Source: Roseimicrobium sp. ORNL1
Lineage (GTDB): Bacteria > Verrucomicrobiota > Verrucomicrobiia > Verrucomicrobiales > Verrucomicrobiaceae
Reading direction: 5' to 3'
Length of the DNA stretch: 64,000 nt
Assembly (NCBI RefSeq): GCF_011044495.1
Contig: NZ_CP049143.1
Coordinates: forward strand, 5,208,001-5,272,000
How positions within the stretch are numbered: the first letter of the stretch is position 1; every line of letters starts with the position of its first letter. Shown here piece after piece: positions 35,072-42,875 of this stretch. Below the pieces are notes generated by a model, which was given only the letters and a program-made list of their open reading frames with translations, had not been told where the DNA came from and searched no databases. The translations under genes were made by a program, and so were the position numbers.

Positions 35072-35833
35072 CTACGCCGCAACCTTTCCCGCGCGCAGCA
35101 GCACATCGCCATTCTCCTGCACGCCCTTCATCAGGCGACGGTGTACATGATGCTTCGGGGAGACCATGTCATGCGTGAGTCCGCACTTCACAAACTGCAC
35201 CGCAATGCCTGGCGACTCCTGCCAGGAGGCATCGATATTACTACCCTGACAGTACAGCGTGTGATCGAACTCCTCCTTCGCGTGAATCTCCCCATCATGA
35301 ATGTGCATCGTGGGAAAGAAGAGCGACTGTGGCATCGAAGAAGGAAATAAAAATGCCATGGGATGCACCGGTCCATGAACATCCTTCAGCTTGAAGACCG
35401 CGAATCCGAAGGTCGCGTATCCGGGCAGCTTCTTCCACACTTTCTCGGGAAGGCGGAAGCGCTCATCCAACCGGGAGAAGTCTGCGATCGTGGGAACGAA
35501 GCTCGCATCGAAGGCACCCACACTCTGCACTTCCAGCTTTTGCACCCCGTACACTGCGGCCGGACCGAAGGTATCCCCACCTCTCGACCTCGACACCGGT
35601 GCAGGAAACCCCTTCCAGAGATCTTCAAACAGCCGGGGATACTTCTCCAGATTGATGAACTTCACGGCCTTCTCACCAGAGCCTGGCACCACGGGAATCG
35701 GCAGCACCATGGAGAGCTCTTCATCGGCTGAGAGGTTCATCGCGTACGCGACGAACTGATCCACACCATTGCCCAGACGGGCAAAGATTTTGGTGTTACT
35801 GACATCCTTCACTGGCTGGCTGAAACAACACAT
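35072..35833 (-). CDS. Conserved hypothetical protein starting MCCFSQPV
   Basis: A 253-residue soluble protein with no signal or membrane segment. The opening MCCFSQPVKDVSNTKIFARL, followed by QFVAYAMNLSADEELSMVLPIPV, looks like a conserved family present in several phyla, but I know no assigned function. Notable features are the N-terminal Cys-Cys pair and a C-terminal block with FFPTMHIHDGEIHAKEEFDHTLYCQ, rich in His and acidic residues and possibly metal-binding. It is convergent with the DUF1501 gene and downstream of the pseudokinase gene on the same strand, 70 bases away counted from its start. Confidence 0.7.
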   Translation of the reverse strand: MCCFSQPVKDVSNTKIFARLGNGVDQFVAYAMNLSADEELSMVLPIPVVPGSGEKAVKFINLEKYPRLFEDLWKGFPAPVSRSRGGDTFGPAAVYGVQKLEVQSVGAFDASFVPTIADFSRLDERFRLPEKVWKKLPGYATFGFAVFKLKDVHGPVHPMAFLFPSSMPQSLFFPTMHIHDGEIHAKEEFDHTLYCQGSNIDASWQESPGIAVQFVKCGLTHDMVSPKHHVHRRLMKGVQENGDVLLRAGKVAA

Positions 35834-35850
35834 GGCTCGGATGGATTTGG

Positions 35851-35874
35851 GATTTCAGATTTGAAATTTCAGAT
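35851..35874. repeat. Short direct repeat of GATTTCAGAT/ATTTCAGAT
   Basis: ATTTCAGAT occurs twice around TTGAA, giving an A+T-rich partly palindromic 24-base block between two minus-strand genes. Such small runs can be repeat debris; no function is suggested. Confidence 0.3.
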
Positions 35875-35903
35875 GCAAGCAACGGAAGCCGCCCGATCTG
35901 TTC

Positions 35904-38486
35904 TCACTTGAACTTACCCAGGCGCTCTTTGCTCCAGTTCAGACCAGCATCGATGGTCTCATCGTGACCATGCCGGCTCTTGAGGGCTTCCCAGTGTTCA
36001 GAGGCTTTGGCAAAGGAGGACTTCGCCAGCTTGCTGTCCTTCGCGGCTTCGCTGGACTGACCGAGAATGCCGTAGAGCTGGGCCAGCAGCACGCCGCAGC
36101 CTTTGCGGTCGAGCTCATCAAGGCTGGCATCGTTCTTCTGCATCAGCTCTTCCAGTCGATCCACGGCCTCCTTGGCAATTGGCACGGCATCCTTCGCCTT
36201 GTTCAAGTCGCACAGCATCTGAGCGTGAGCACCCTTCTGCCGGGCGTATTCCATGAGGAAGCGCGTGTTATCCGGATTGTCCTTGCTGAGGTCCTCCAGG
36301 GTCTTCACAGCGGACTCCTGCTTCGTGCGTGCTTCGGTGGCATTGCCCTGGTCACGCTCCAGCGCAGCGAGGGCGCCGTAGTTACGGGCGAGCAGGTGGC
36401 GGGCCTCCGCCCACTGGGGCTGGGTGCGCACGAGTTCCATGAGGATGGCCTGCGCCTCGGCCTGCGCATCCTTGGCATCGGTGGTGCCGAGTTTGCCGGA
36501 AACGATTTCACCAAACTCGATATAGGCCTCCGCGAGGGTGAGCGCCTGCTCCTGGTTATTTGGAGCGGACTTCTCCACCAGCTTCACCATCACTTCCATG
36601 GAGTCGAAGAGGGCTCGCATGGCTTCATCGAGCCTGCCTTCATCCCGCAAGGAAAGCGCCTGCTCAATACGGCTGCGAGCCAGGAGGAACTGCTCCTGAG
36701 GCGTAAGCTCTTCCCCTACCACCTTTGGATCCATGAGCGTCGGCACGCGTCCGAGCGCATTCACCGCCACGGCCGTTTCGCCGTCACGACGCGAGCGCTT
36801 GCCAAGTTCATACCAGGCCATGGCGCACTCCACGCGCGCATTGCGATCCTTGGGATTCTTTTCAAGCGCCGGTGTCAGGGCGGCCACAGCCTCCTTGAAA
36901 TACTGCGTGGCTTCCACACGATGCCCTTCTTCCGATTGCATGGTGCCCAGCCAGCGACACGTACGCCCCAGCATGATCTGGCGGCGCGTCACATCTGCAT
37001 GCGTGGGCTCACGCTGTAACAAGGCGGTGAGCGTATTACGGGCTTTTTCGAACCAGGCCTTCGCTTCCTTCTGCTGGTTCTTGCGCATGAGGAGCTGCGC
37101 CGTGTTGAAGTAGTTCGTCGCGCGCAGGGGGAGCTGCGAGTCGTCCTTCTCCAGGCGAGGCCGCTCCTGCTCGCAGAAGGCCAGTGCGTCATTCACATGT
37201 TTCTGCGAAATCTCCGCCTGCAATCCAAGTCCTGCGGGCAGCTGAAGGAGCTGGGTCAGAAACTGATCCACCGCGGCCTGGGACATCTGCAGGTTCGAGC
37301 TGGCAAGCCGCTCAGCCTCCTTGGCCTGTTGCAGCTTGGTGGCCAGATCAGTGATCTTCCCTTCGCGAGCCTTGTCCCCTTCTTCCTTCTCCTTCGCGAT
37401 ATCCACCGTGGCCTTCTCTGCGTGCTTCCACTTGGTGTACTTGTCGTAGCCGTACCAGAGACCATATCCCGCAGCGGCCACCAGCGTTACAAAGAGCACC
37501 TGCACCATCGAGCGCAGCAGCACCACACGTCGGGCCTGCCGTTTTTTCTCAATGCCGATCTTTTCCCGGGCATCTTCCAGAAGGTAATCCGCCTCGAGTT
37601 TTTCAAACTCACGCATCACCTCGCGCAAGTCGGGCCAGCGCAGCTTCGGATCCAGCGCCAGGCACCTCTCCAGGATCTGCTTGCGGCGCTCGTCCCATTT
37701 CGACGTCGGCTTCTTCGGCCACACGATGTCATGCTGCGCGCGCACAGCGGCGAGAATGGCGCCATTGTCCACGGTGCGGACGGTGCCATTGAAGTTGGAC
37801 TGCTCGCGCATTTCGGCCTCCAGCTCCTCCTCCGCCCGCGGGAACTTGCCCGTGAGGAGGCGGTACGCGAGCACGCCAAAGGCATACACATCCCACGAGG
37901 TGCCGTGGGTGGCGAGGGCATCCGGGTGCTCGGCCTGCTCCGGCGGGATGTACAGGAAGTGATCCGTGGTATCGAAATGGTGCACGCCACCAATCCAGCC
38001 CTGCACGGGGTCCCCAATCTTCGTGGCGCTGGCCTGGTCATCCTCCAGCAGCACGTTGCGTGGCTTCAGATTGCAGTGCACGAGATTGTGCTTGTGCAGC
38101 CACGCCATGGAGTCGCACACCTCATAAATATATCGCCAAGCCTCGTCTGCGGGCACGGTGCCGCAGCAGCTCTCCAGCGTGGGTGTTTCCCACTGCTTGC
38201 GGCGCTGGCCGTCCTCCGTCATGAAGCCGACCAGAGGCACAGCCACGTAGTAGGGAGCCTTGTCAAAATCAAAGCGATGCACCTTCAGGATGCCGGGATG
38301 CTCGGGCATCTGCTGCAGGCCGCGCATGCCGATGGTCAGCAGCTTGCGGTTGATGGCCATGCTGCTGAAGACCTTCACCGCGCACGCCTCACGCGTCTCC
38401 CCCACCACTGCCCGGTACACCGCACCACAACTGCCCTTGCCGATGAGGTCTTGTAGTTCCAATCCGTCGATATCAGGCAGACTCAT
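35904..38486 (-). CDS. Membrane pseudokinase (Ser/Thr kinase fold) with periplasmic TPR-like region
   Basis: An 860-residue protein with a Ser/Thr kinase fold (about 8-295), one membrane segment (about 321-346) and a long helical outer part with coiled coil (about 350-410) and TPR-like repeats (about 450-850). The Gly loop GKGSCGAVYRA and Lys38 in ACAVKVF are kept, but the catalytic HRD is HCN (137-139, VHCNLKPRN) and the DFG position reads GDP (158-160). Loss of both aspartates predicts no phosphotransfer, so it is probably a scaffold or nucleotide-sensing pseudokinase. Planctomycete-type kinases with TPR tails are common; the dead active site is the special part. Confidence 0.85.
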   Translation of the reverse strand: MSLPDIDGLELQDLIGKGSCGAVYRAVVGETREACAVKVFSSMAINRKLLTIGMRGLQQMPEHPGILKVHRFDFDKAPYYVAVPLVGFMTEDGQRRKQWETPTLESCCGTVPADEAWRYIYEVCDSMAWLHKHNLVHCNLKPRNVLLEDDQASATKIGDPVQGWIGGVHHFDTTDHFLYIPPEQAEHPDALATHGTSWDVYAFGVLAYRLLTGKFPRAEEELEAEMREQSNFNGTVRTVDNGAILAAVRAQHDIVWPKKPTSKWDERRKQILERCLALDPKLRWPDLREVMREFEKLEADYLLEDAREKIGIEKKRQARRVVLLRSMVQVLFVTLVAAAGYGLWYGYDKYTKWKHAEKATVDIAKEKEEGDKAREGKITDLATKLQQAKEAERLASSNLQMSQAAVDQFLTQLLQLPAGLGLQAEISQKHVNDALAFCEQERPRLEKDDSQLPLRATNYFNTAQLLMRKNQQKEAKAWFEKARNTLTALLQREPTHADVTRRQIMLGRTCRWLGTMQSEEGHRVEATQYFKEAVAALTPALEKNPKDRNARVECAMAWYELGKRSRRDGETAVAVNALGRVPTLMDPKVVGEELTPQEQFLLARSRIEQALSLRDEGRLDEAMRALFDSMEVMVKLVEKSAPNNQEQALTLAEAYIEFGEIVSGKLGTTDAKDAQAEAQAILMELVRTQPQWAEARHLLARNYGALAALERDQGNATEARTKQESAVKTLEDLSKDNPDNTRFLMEYARQKGAHAQMLCDLNKAKDAVPIAKEAVDRLEELMQKNDASLDELDRKGCGVLLAQLYGILGQSSEAAKDSKLAKSSFAKASEHWEALKSRHGHDETIDAGLNWSKERLGKFK

Positions 38487-38591
38487 GGGAGAAGGTCGCG
38501 GGCAACAATTTTGGCGGTTTTGCAGCGATCATGCTGCATTCACCCCTGAAAAGCAAGAGGCTAGCCGGGGGAGGAACCTTCAGAATTTCAC

Positions 38592-38641
38592 GGGCTAAGG
38601 CTGCCTTCAGCCCCAGCCGGATTTACCCGCTTTTTAGCGGG
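38592..38641 (-). terminator. Two adjacent hairpins at the end of the AI-2E permease gene
   Basis: CCCGCT (38626-38631) pairs with AGCGGG (38636-38641) around TTTT and straddles the stop codon. A second near-perfect hairpin, GGGCTAAGG with CCTTCAGCCC, spans 38592-38613. They are the only structures between this gene and the pseudokinase gene. No clear T run follows on the minus strand. Confidence 0.4.
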
Positions 38642-39827
38642 GAGGTTCCGTCGCTGCCCCGCCGCCCAAAAGTTCGGCATCAGCGAATTCCGGGGTCTCC
38701 AGGACCACCTCACCGTGCTTCACCTTCTTCTTGGCCATGGCCACGGAGATCCAGCGGAACTCGTTGGTATTCTCCAAGATGACCTTCATCATCATGGTGA
38801 GCGGTACCGCCAGGAACATGCCTATCGGTCCCCAGACCCACCCCCAGAAAAGTACACTCAACACAATCACAAGGCCGGAGATACCAAACTTCCGCCCCAT
38901 GAGCATGGGCTGCAGGAAATTATCCAGGCCGAAATTGATGATGGCATAGCCAATGCCCACGCCGACCGCCGAGCCCACACCATGATTGACCAGAGCTTCG
39001 ATGATGGCCGGGACGGACGCCACGGTGGAACCGACAGCCGGGACATAGTTGAAAAGGAACGCCAGAATCCCCCACAGCAAGGGATACTTGAGATCAAACA
39101 TCCAGCACCACGCGAAGGCCAGCACGCCCGTAGCGGCGCTGATAAGCGTCTTCACCCCCAGGTATTTCTGGATGTCTGTAGCGGACTGCATCAGCAGGGA
39201 GAAATCCGGACCTCCGGCAGCACGCACGACTTCCGCGCGGTTCCGGGTTCCCGGTGCTTCCATGAGGGTGAACATCATCACCACGAGCACCACAATGTGA
39301 GCGCCCAGGAAGAAAGCCACGGTGCCGAAGGTGCTGCCGGCAAACGCGGCCAACTGCTGCATCACGTCCTTCTGTGTGCCCATCTCCACCAGGTACTGGA
39401 GGTTGAACTGCTCCACTCCCTTGATCGCGCCGTCCACACCGACGTCCTTTTCCAGCCACACGGCCGTCTCTTCGACGATGCTCTTCAGCTTCAGCAGGTA
39501 GCGTGGCACTTCCTGTGAAAGGCTCTTCAACAGTCCGTAGCCGGCCCAGCCGAGCAGGCCAATGCAAAGAACAATCACGCCTACCGTGATGAACAAGGCC
39601 ACCACATGTGGGACCTTCTTTCTCATCAGCCACGCCATGAGCGGATAGCTCAACACGGCCAGGAAGAATGCCACCACGAGCGGAGCGAAGAAGCTGGCGC
39701 CAGCCTTCAAGCCCGCGATCACTACCACCGCGCACGCGAGCGTGATCAGTGCGCGCATTCCCTGCATCGCCCCCCTCGGGGCTAGGCTTTCGCGGTCGAT
39801 ATCATCCTGATCTTCAAGTGCTGCCAT
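38634..39827 (-). CDS. AI-2E family (PerM-like) permease
   Basis: A 397-residue polytopic inner-membrane protein. It has the family layout: two paired N-terminal helices (about 25-75, GLKAGASFFAPLVVAFFLAV), a third helix, a soluble segment with SLSQEVPRYLLKLKSI, and a C-terminal bundle with the conserved PLLWGILAFLFNYVPAVGS and VLFWGWVWGPIGMFLAVPLTM. Members are diverse exporters; E. coli TqsA exports autoinducer-2 and others act in sodium or osmotic stress, so the substrate is open. It lies 51 bases after the methyltransferase gene and may be co-transcribed. Confidence 0.9.
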   Translation of the reverse strand: MAALEDQDDIDRESLAPRGAMQGMRALITLACAVVVIAGLKAGASFFAPLVVAFFLAVLSYPLMAWLMRKKVPHVVALFITVGVIVLCIGLLGWAGYGLLKSLSQEVPRYLLKLKSIVEETAVWLEKDVGVDGAIKGVEQFNLQYLVEMGTQKDVMQQLAAFAGSTFGTVAFFLGAHIVVLVVMMFTLMEAPGTRNRAEVVRAAGGPDFSLLMQSATDIQKYLGVKTLISAATGVLAFAWCWMFDLKYPLLWGILAFLFNYVPAVGSTVASVPAIIEALVNHGVGSAVGVGIGYAIINFGLDNFLQPMLMGRKFGISGLVIVLSVLFWGWVWGPIGMFLAVPLTMMMKVILENTNEFRWISVAMAKKKVKHGEVVLETPEFADAELLGGGAATEPPR

Positions 39828-39878
39828 GGGGGTATCCAGAACAATACGTCTCTCAGACCTCGAAAGCCAGTTTTCTAC

Positions 39879-40727
39879 TCACGTTTTCTTCATACCCCCG
39901 AAAATGCCATACTTCATGGCGCCACGTCGGTAGGCCAGCCAGATGCGGAACATGGTGAGGGCGAAGATGCGGTTGTCATTCTTCGGATCGAGCAGGAACC
40001 GCAGGTACCCCGGTTTCCGGACCAGTCCCACCAGCATGCGCCAGGCACAGATGGGCCAGGTGCGGACCACCTGCTCTGAGAGGTCCAGCACACTCACCTC
40101 TTCAAAGCCTGCATTTTGCATCTTCCGCGCATACTCGGAGGCGGTACCGAGCGCGGGCAAGCGTCCCTCACGACACACCGGCTCCACCAGGAACCGGTGC
40201 TCCCAGGGCCTCAGTTCTTCTCCCGAGAGCCACGCAGAGACCGCCAGGCGCCCACCCGGTTTCAGCACCCGGAATGCTTCGGCAAAGAAACGATCCTTGT
40301 CATGCATGTGCTCAAGGCACTCGATGGAAATGACCGCATCATAGCTGCCCGATTCCCGCTGGTTGTGCATCCAGTCCTCGATGAGGTACCGGGGATTCCC
40401 CGGAGGGTTGGTTACCGATTCCGCATAGCGGACCTGCGCGGGCGATACCGTCAATCCGAGCACCTGCGCCCCATGCTCCTGCGCCACGATGCGCGACGTG
40501 GCGCCATAGCCACACCCCACGTCCAGCACTTGCATGCCGGGCCTCAATTGCGCCCGCTCCAGCACCAAGTCCACCAGCCGGCGCACCGCTTGCTCCGGCG
40601 TTTCCTTTCCCGTTTCCCACACCCCATGGTGCACATGCTCACCCCAGATTTCCCGGTAGAAGTGGTCGAGCTGGTCATAGTGCCGCGCGATGTCGTCTAT
40701 GGAGATGGGCTGGGTAGACTCAACCAT
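39879..40727 (-). CDS. SAM-dependent methyltransferase (tocopherol/cyclopropane-synthase-like)
   Basis: A 282-residue class I methyltransferase. ATG 40727 is preferred over the upstream TTG at 40763. The N-terminus IARHYDQLDHFYREIWGEHVHHGVW is the fingerprint of the gamma-tocopherol/cyclopropane-fatty-acid-type group. The SAM motif is VLDVGCGYGATSRIVA (67-82), followed by GLTVSPAQVRYAE, and motif post-I IECLEHMHDKDRFF. The acceptor substrate is unknown; quinone, tocopherol-like or lipid substrates are usual. It is divergent from a small hypothetical gene and upstream of the AI-2E permease gene. Confidence 0.85.
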   Translation of the reverse strand: MVESTQPISIDDIARHYDQLDHFYREIWGEHVHHGVWETGKETPEQAVRRLVDLVLERAQLRPGMQVLDVGCGYGATSRIVAQEHGAQVLGLTVSPAQVRYAESVTNPPGNPRYLIEDWMHNQRESGSYDAVISIECLEHMHDKDRFFAEAFRVLKPGGRLAVSAWLSGEELRPWEHRFLVEPVCREGRLPALGTASEYARKMQNAGFEEVSVLDLSEQVVRTWPICAWRMLVGLVRKPGYLRFLLDPKNDNRIFALTMFRIWLAYRRGAMKYGIFGGMKKT

Positions 40728-40799
40728 GATGGCGCAAACAACACGGAAGCGGTGTTCTGTCAAAGTGCGGGTGACTACATAGGCGCATACCCGTTTTCC

Positions 40800-41207
40800 A
40801 TGAGCGGCGTATCGTCACTCATGACCTCGACCCCGCCTGACTCCCACGACGCCTGTGATGCGCATCAACACGTGCGGAAGAAGGTGGCCGCAATCTTTCA
40901 AGAGCTGGCCGGGAATCGGGCCACCCAACCGACTCAAGGCATGCCCTTGGTGGAGACCATGCTGCCTGTGCTCACGCCGGAGTTCGGTCCTGAGAAGGCC
41001 TACGACATCGGCTTTCATCTGGCGGACTGGATTGAGGACGCGTCTTTTCTCGTGGCGCTCCATTTCTTTCCCGAGCGGTTCACGCGTGAGGAAATCGAAG
41101 TGGGTGTGCGTGGCGCCGTGTTTCACATTCCAAATCATGCCGCGGCTGCGGGAGCCCTGTATGGGGCGCCGGTGGAGGATATCTTCGGGGTGCTGGATGC
41201 GGGGTGA
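40800..41207 (+). CDS. Small conserved hypothetical protein
   Basis: A 135-residue soluble protein not assigned to a family. It starts at ATG 40800 (an ATG at 40821 is also possible). The sequence has a helical, acidic core (VRKKVAAIFQELAGN, YDIGFHLADWIEDASFLVAL, FTREEIEVGVRGAVFHIPNH) and ends AGALYGAPVEDIFGVLD, which looks like a compact helical domain. It is divergent from the methyltransferase gene with 72 bases between starts and convergent with the DUF1501 gene. Confidence 0.7.
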   Translation: MSGVSSLMTSTPPDSHDACDAHQHVRKKVAAIFQELAGNRATQPTQGMPLVETMLPVLTPEFGPEKAYDIGFHLADWIEDASFLVALHFFPERFTREEIEVGVRGAVFHIPNHAAAAGALYGAPVEDIFGVLDAG

Positions 41208-41247
41208 AGGCAATGTCCAAGTACCACCATTGACGTAGCCAAAGAAC

Positions 41248-41398
41248 GTAGAAGGCTTCTCCAGAAGCCTTTCACGGTGGCTCGAACCCACGATGGCTCA
41301 CGTCGAAAAGCATACGATGGCGATCAAACATTTGAAGCGTCATCAAAATCAAGATCGTGGTAAACGCGACGTGAAAGGCTTCTGGAGAAGCCTTCTAC
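41248..41398. repeat. Two identical hairpin units in inverted orientation
   Basis: A 29-base sequence at 41248-41276 recurs exactly as its reverse complement at 41370-41398. Each copy is itself a hairpin, AAGGCTTCT-CC-AGAAGCCTT (9-base arms). The 93 bases between have no gene. It sits between convergent genes, so it may be a REP/BIME-like element or a two-way terminator. Confidence 0.75.
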
Positions 41399-41429
41399 AA
41401 TAGAGGCAGCGCCTCGTATCGGTACTGGG

Positions 41430-42875
41430 CTATGAGATCATCCCGCGCTGCACGTGCGCTTCTTCCACACCGGTAAGCTTCTGGTCGAGGCCCTGGAAAC
41501 GGAAGGTGACCTTCTCGTGATCGAGACCCAGCTGATGCAGCAGCGTCGCGTGGAGGTCGCGAACTTTCACCGGGTTCTGGGCAACATGATAGCCCATCTC
41601 GTCCGTGGCACCGTAGGTGGCACCACCCTTCGTGCCGCCACCGGCCAGCCAGATGCTGAAGGCTTCCTTGTGATGATCCCGCCCGCACGTATCCGGCTTC
41701 TCACTGCCTTGCAGCATGGGAGTCCTGCCAAACTCACCCGCCCAGACGATGAGAGTATCCTCGAGCAACCCGCGCTGTTTGAGATCCTTCACCAGAGCCG
41801 CCATGGGTCGATCGACGGCGCGGCAATTGGCTGAGAGACGGCTGTGCTGGCTGCCATGCGTGTCCCAGTCCGCGTGGAAGAGCTCGATGAATCTCACCCC
41901 ACGCTCCGCCAGGCGGCGGGCATAGATGCACTGGCGAGCGAACTCCCCTTCCCCATACATGTCCATCACGTGCTTGGGCTCATCGCGCAGGTTCATGAGT
42001 TCCGGTACACTGGCCTGCATGCGGAAGGCCATCTCATACTGACTCATACGCGTGATGATTTCCGGATCGCCGGTCTGGGTGAGCTGCTGCTGATTGAGCG
42101 CCTGCACGCCATCAATGATGCGACGACGACGTTCGGCATCCACGCCTTTGGGATTGTTCAGGAAGAGCACGGGCTCGCCCGCACTGCGAAATTCGATGCC
42201 CTGGTGAATGCTGGGCAGAAACCCATTTCCCCACAGGGCACTTCCTGCGCCGGGGATCTTGCCGGATACGAAGACGACATACGCCGGCAGATTCGCGTTG
42301 GGACTGCCGAGGCCATAGCTCACCCAGGAGCCGACGCTGGGATTGCCGGGCCGGTTTAGCCCCGTGTGAAAAAACAACTGCGCCGGACCGTGATTGAAAT
42401 CCTGCGTCGTCATGCTGCGCACCACGCAGATATCGTCCGCCACGGTCTGCAGATTTGGCAGCAGTTCGGAGATTTCCGTCCCGCCAGCGCCACAGCGGTC
42501 GAACCGGTAGCGCGTGCCCAGCAGTTTGGGATGCCCGCGGATGAAGGCGAAACGCTTGCCCTTGATGAACTCATCCGGGCACAATTGCCGATCATGCTTC
42601 TGCAGCATGGGCTTGTAATCAAAGAGGTCGAGCTGCGAAGGCGCGCCCACCATGTGCATGAAGATGACACGCCGTGCCTTCGGCGTGAAGTTCGTGACTC
42701 CGCGTTCCGGCGAGGCAAGGAGCTCCGGCTGCAGAAGCGAATTCAGCGCCAGCGTGCCCAGGCCGGCTGTCATGCCACGCAGGAGGGCGCGGCGCTGCAG
42801 CAGGTGGGACAACTCCCCCGTCCCCGTTCCCATGCGTTCAGGGTCCATCCATGATGATGTATCCAGGTATCTCAT
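41430..42875 (-). CDS. DUF1501 protein, partner of the upstream PSD1 gene
   Basis: A 481-residue member of the alkaline-phosphatase-like DUF1501 family. The N-terminus LLQRRALLRGMTAGLGTLAL has RR plus a hydrophobic stretch and is probably a Tat-type signal. Family motifs seen: FMHMVGAPSQLDLFDYKP, SMTTQDFNHGPAQLFFHTG, FIELFHADWDTHGS and VWAGEFGRTPMLQ with GRDHHKEAFSIWLAGGG. The start codon overlaps the stop of the upstream PSD1 gene by four bases (ATGA), which indicates translational coupling. Downstream lies a hairpin pair. Confidence 0.92.
   Translation of the reverse strand: MRYLDTSSWMDPERMGTGTGELSHLLQRRALLRGMTAGLGTLALNSLLQPELLASPERGVTNFTPKARRVIFMHMVGAPSQLDLFDYKPMLQKHDRQLCPDEFIKGKRFAFIRGHPKLLGTRYRFDRCGAGGTEISELLPNLQTVADDICVVRSMTTQDFNHGPAQLFFHTGLNRPGNPSVGSWVSYGLGSPNANLPAYVVFVSGKIPGAGSALWGNGFLPSIHQGIEFRSAGEPVLFLNNPKGVDAERRRRIIDGVQALNQQQLTQTGDPEIITRMSQYEMAFRMQASVPELMNLRDEPKHVMDMYGEGEFARQCIYARRLAERGVRFIELFHADWDTHGSQHSRLSANCRAVDRPMAALVKDLKQRGLLEDTLIVWAGEFGRTPMLQGSEKPDTCGRDHHKEAFSIWLAGGGTKGGATYGATDEMGYHVAQNPVKVRDLHATLLHQLGLDHEKVTFRFQGLDQKLTGVEEAHVQRGMIS

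Noticed and set aside
40116-40799. N-terminal extension of the small gene at 40800
   Set aside because: This part lies antisense to the methyltransferase gene; the compact family-like protein begins at ATG 40800.
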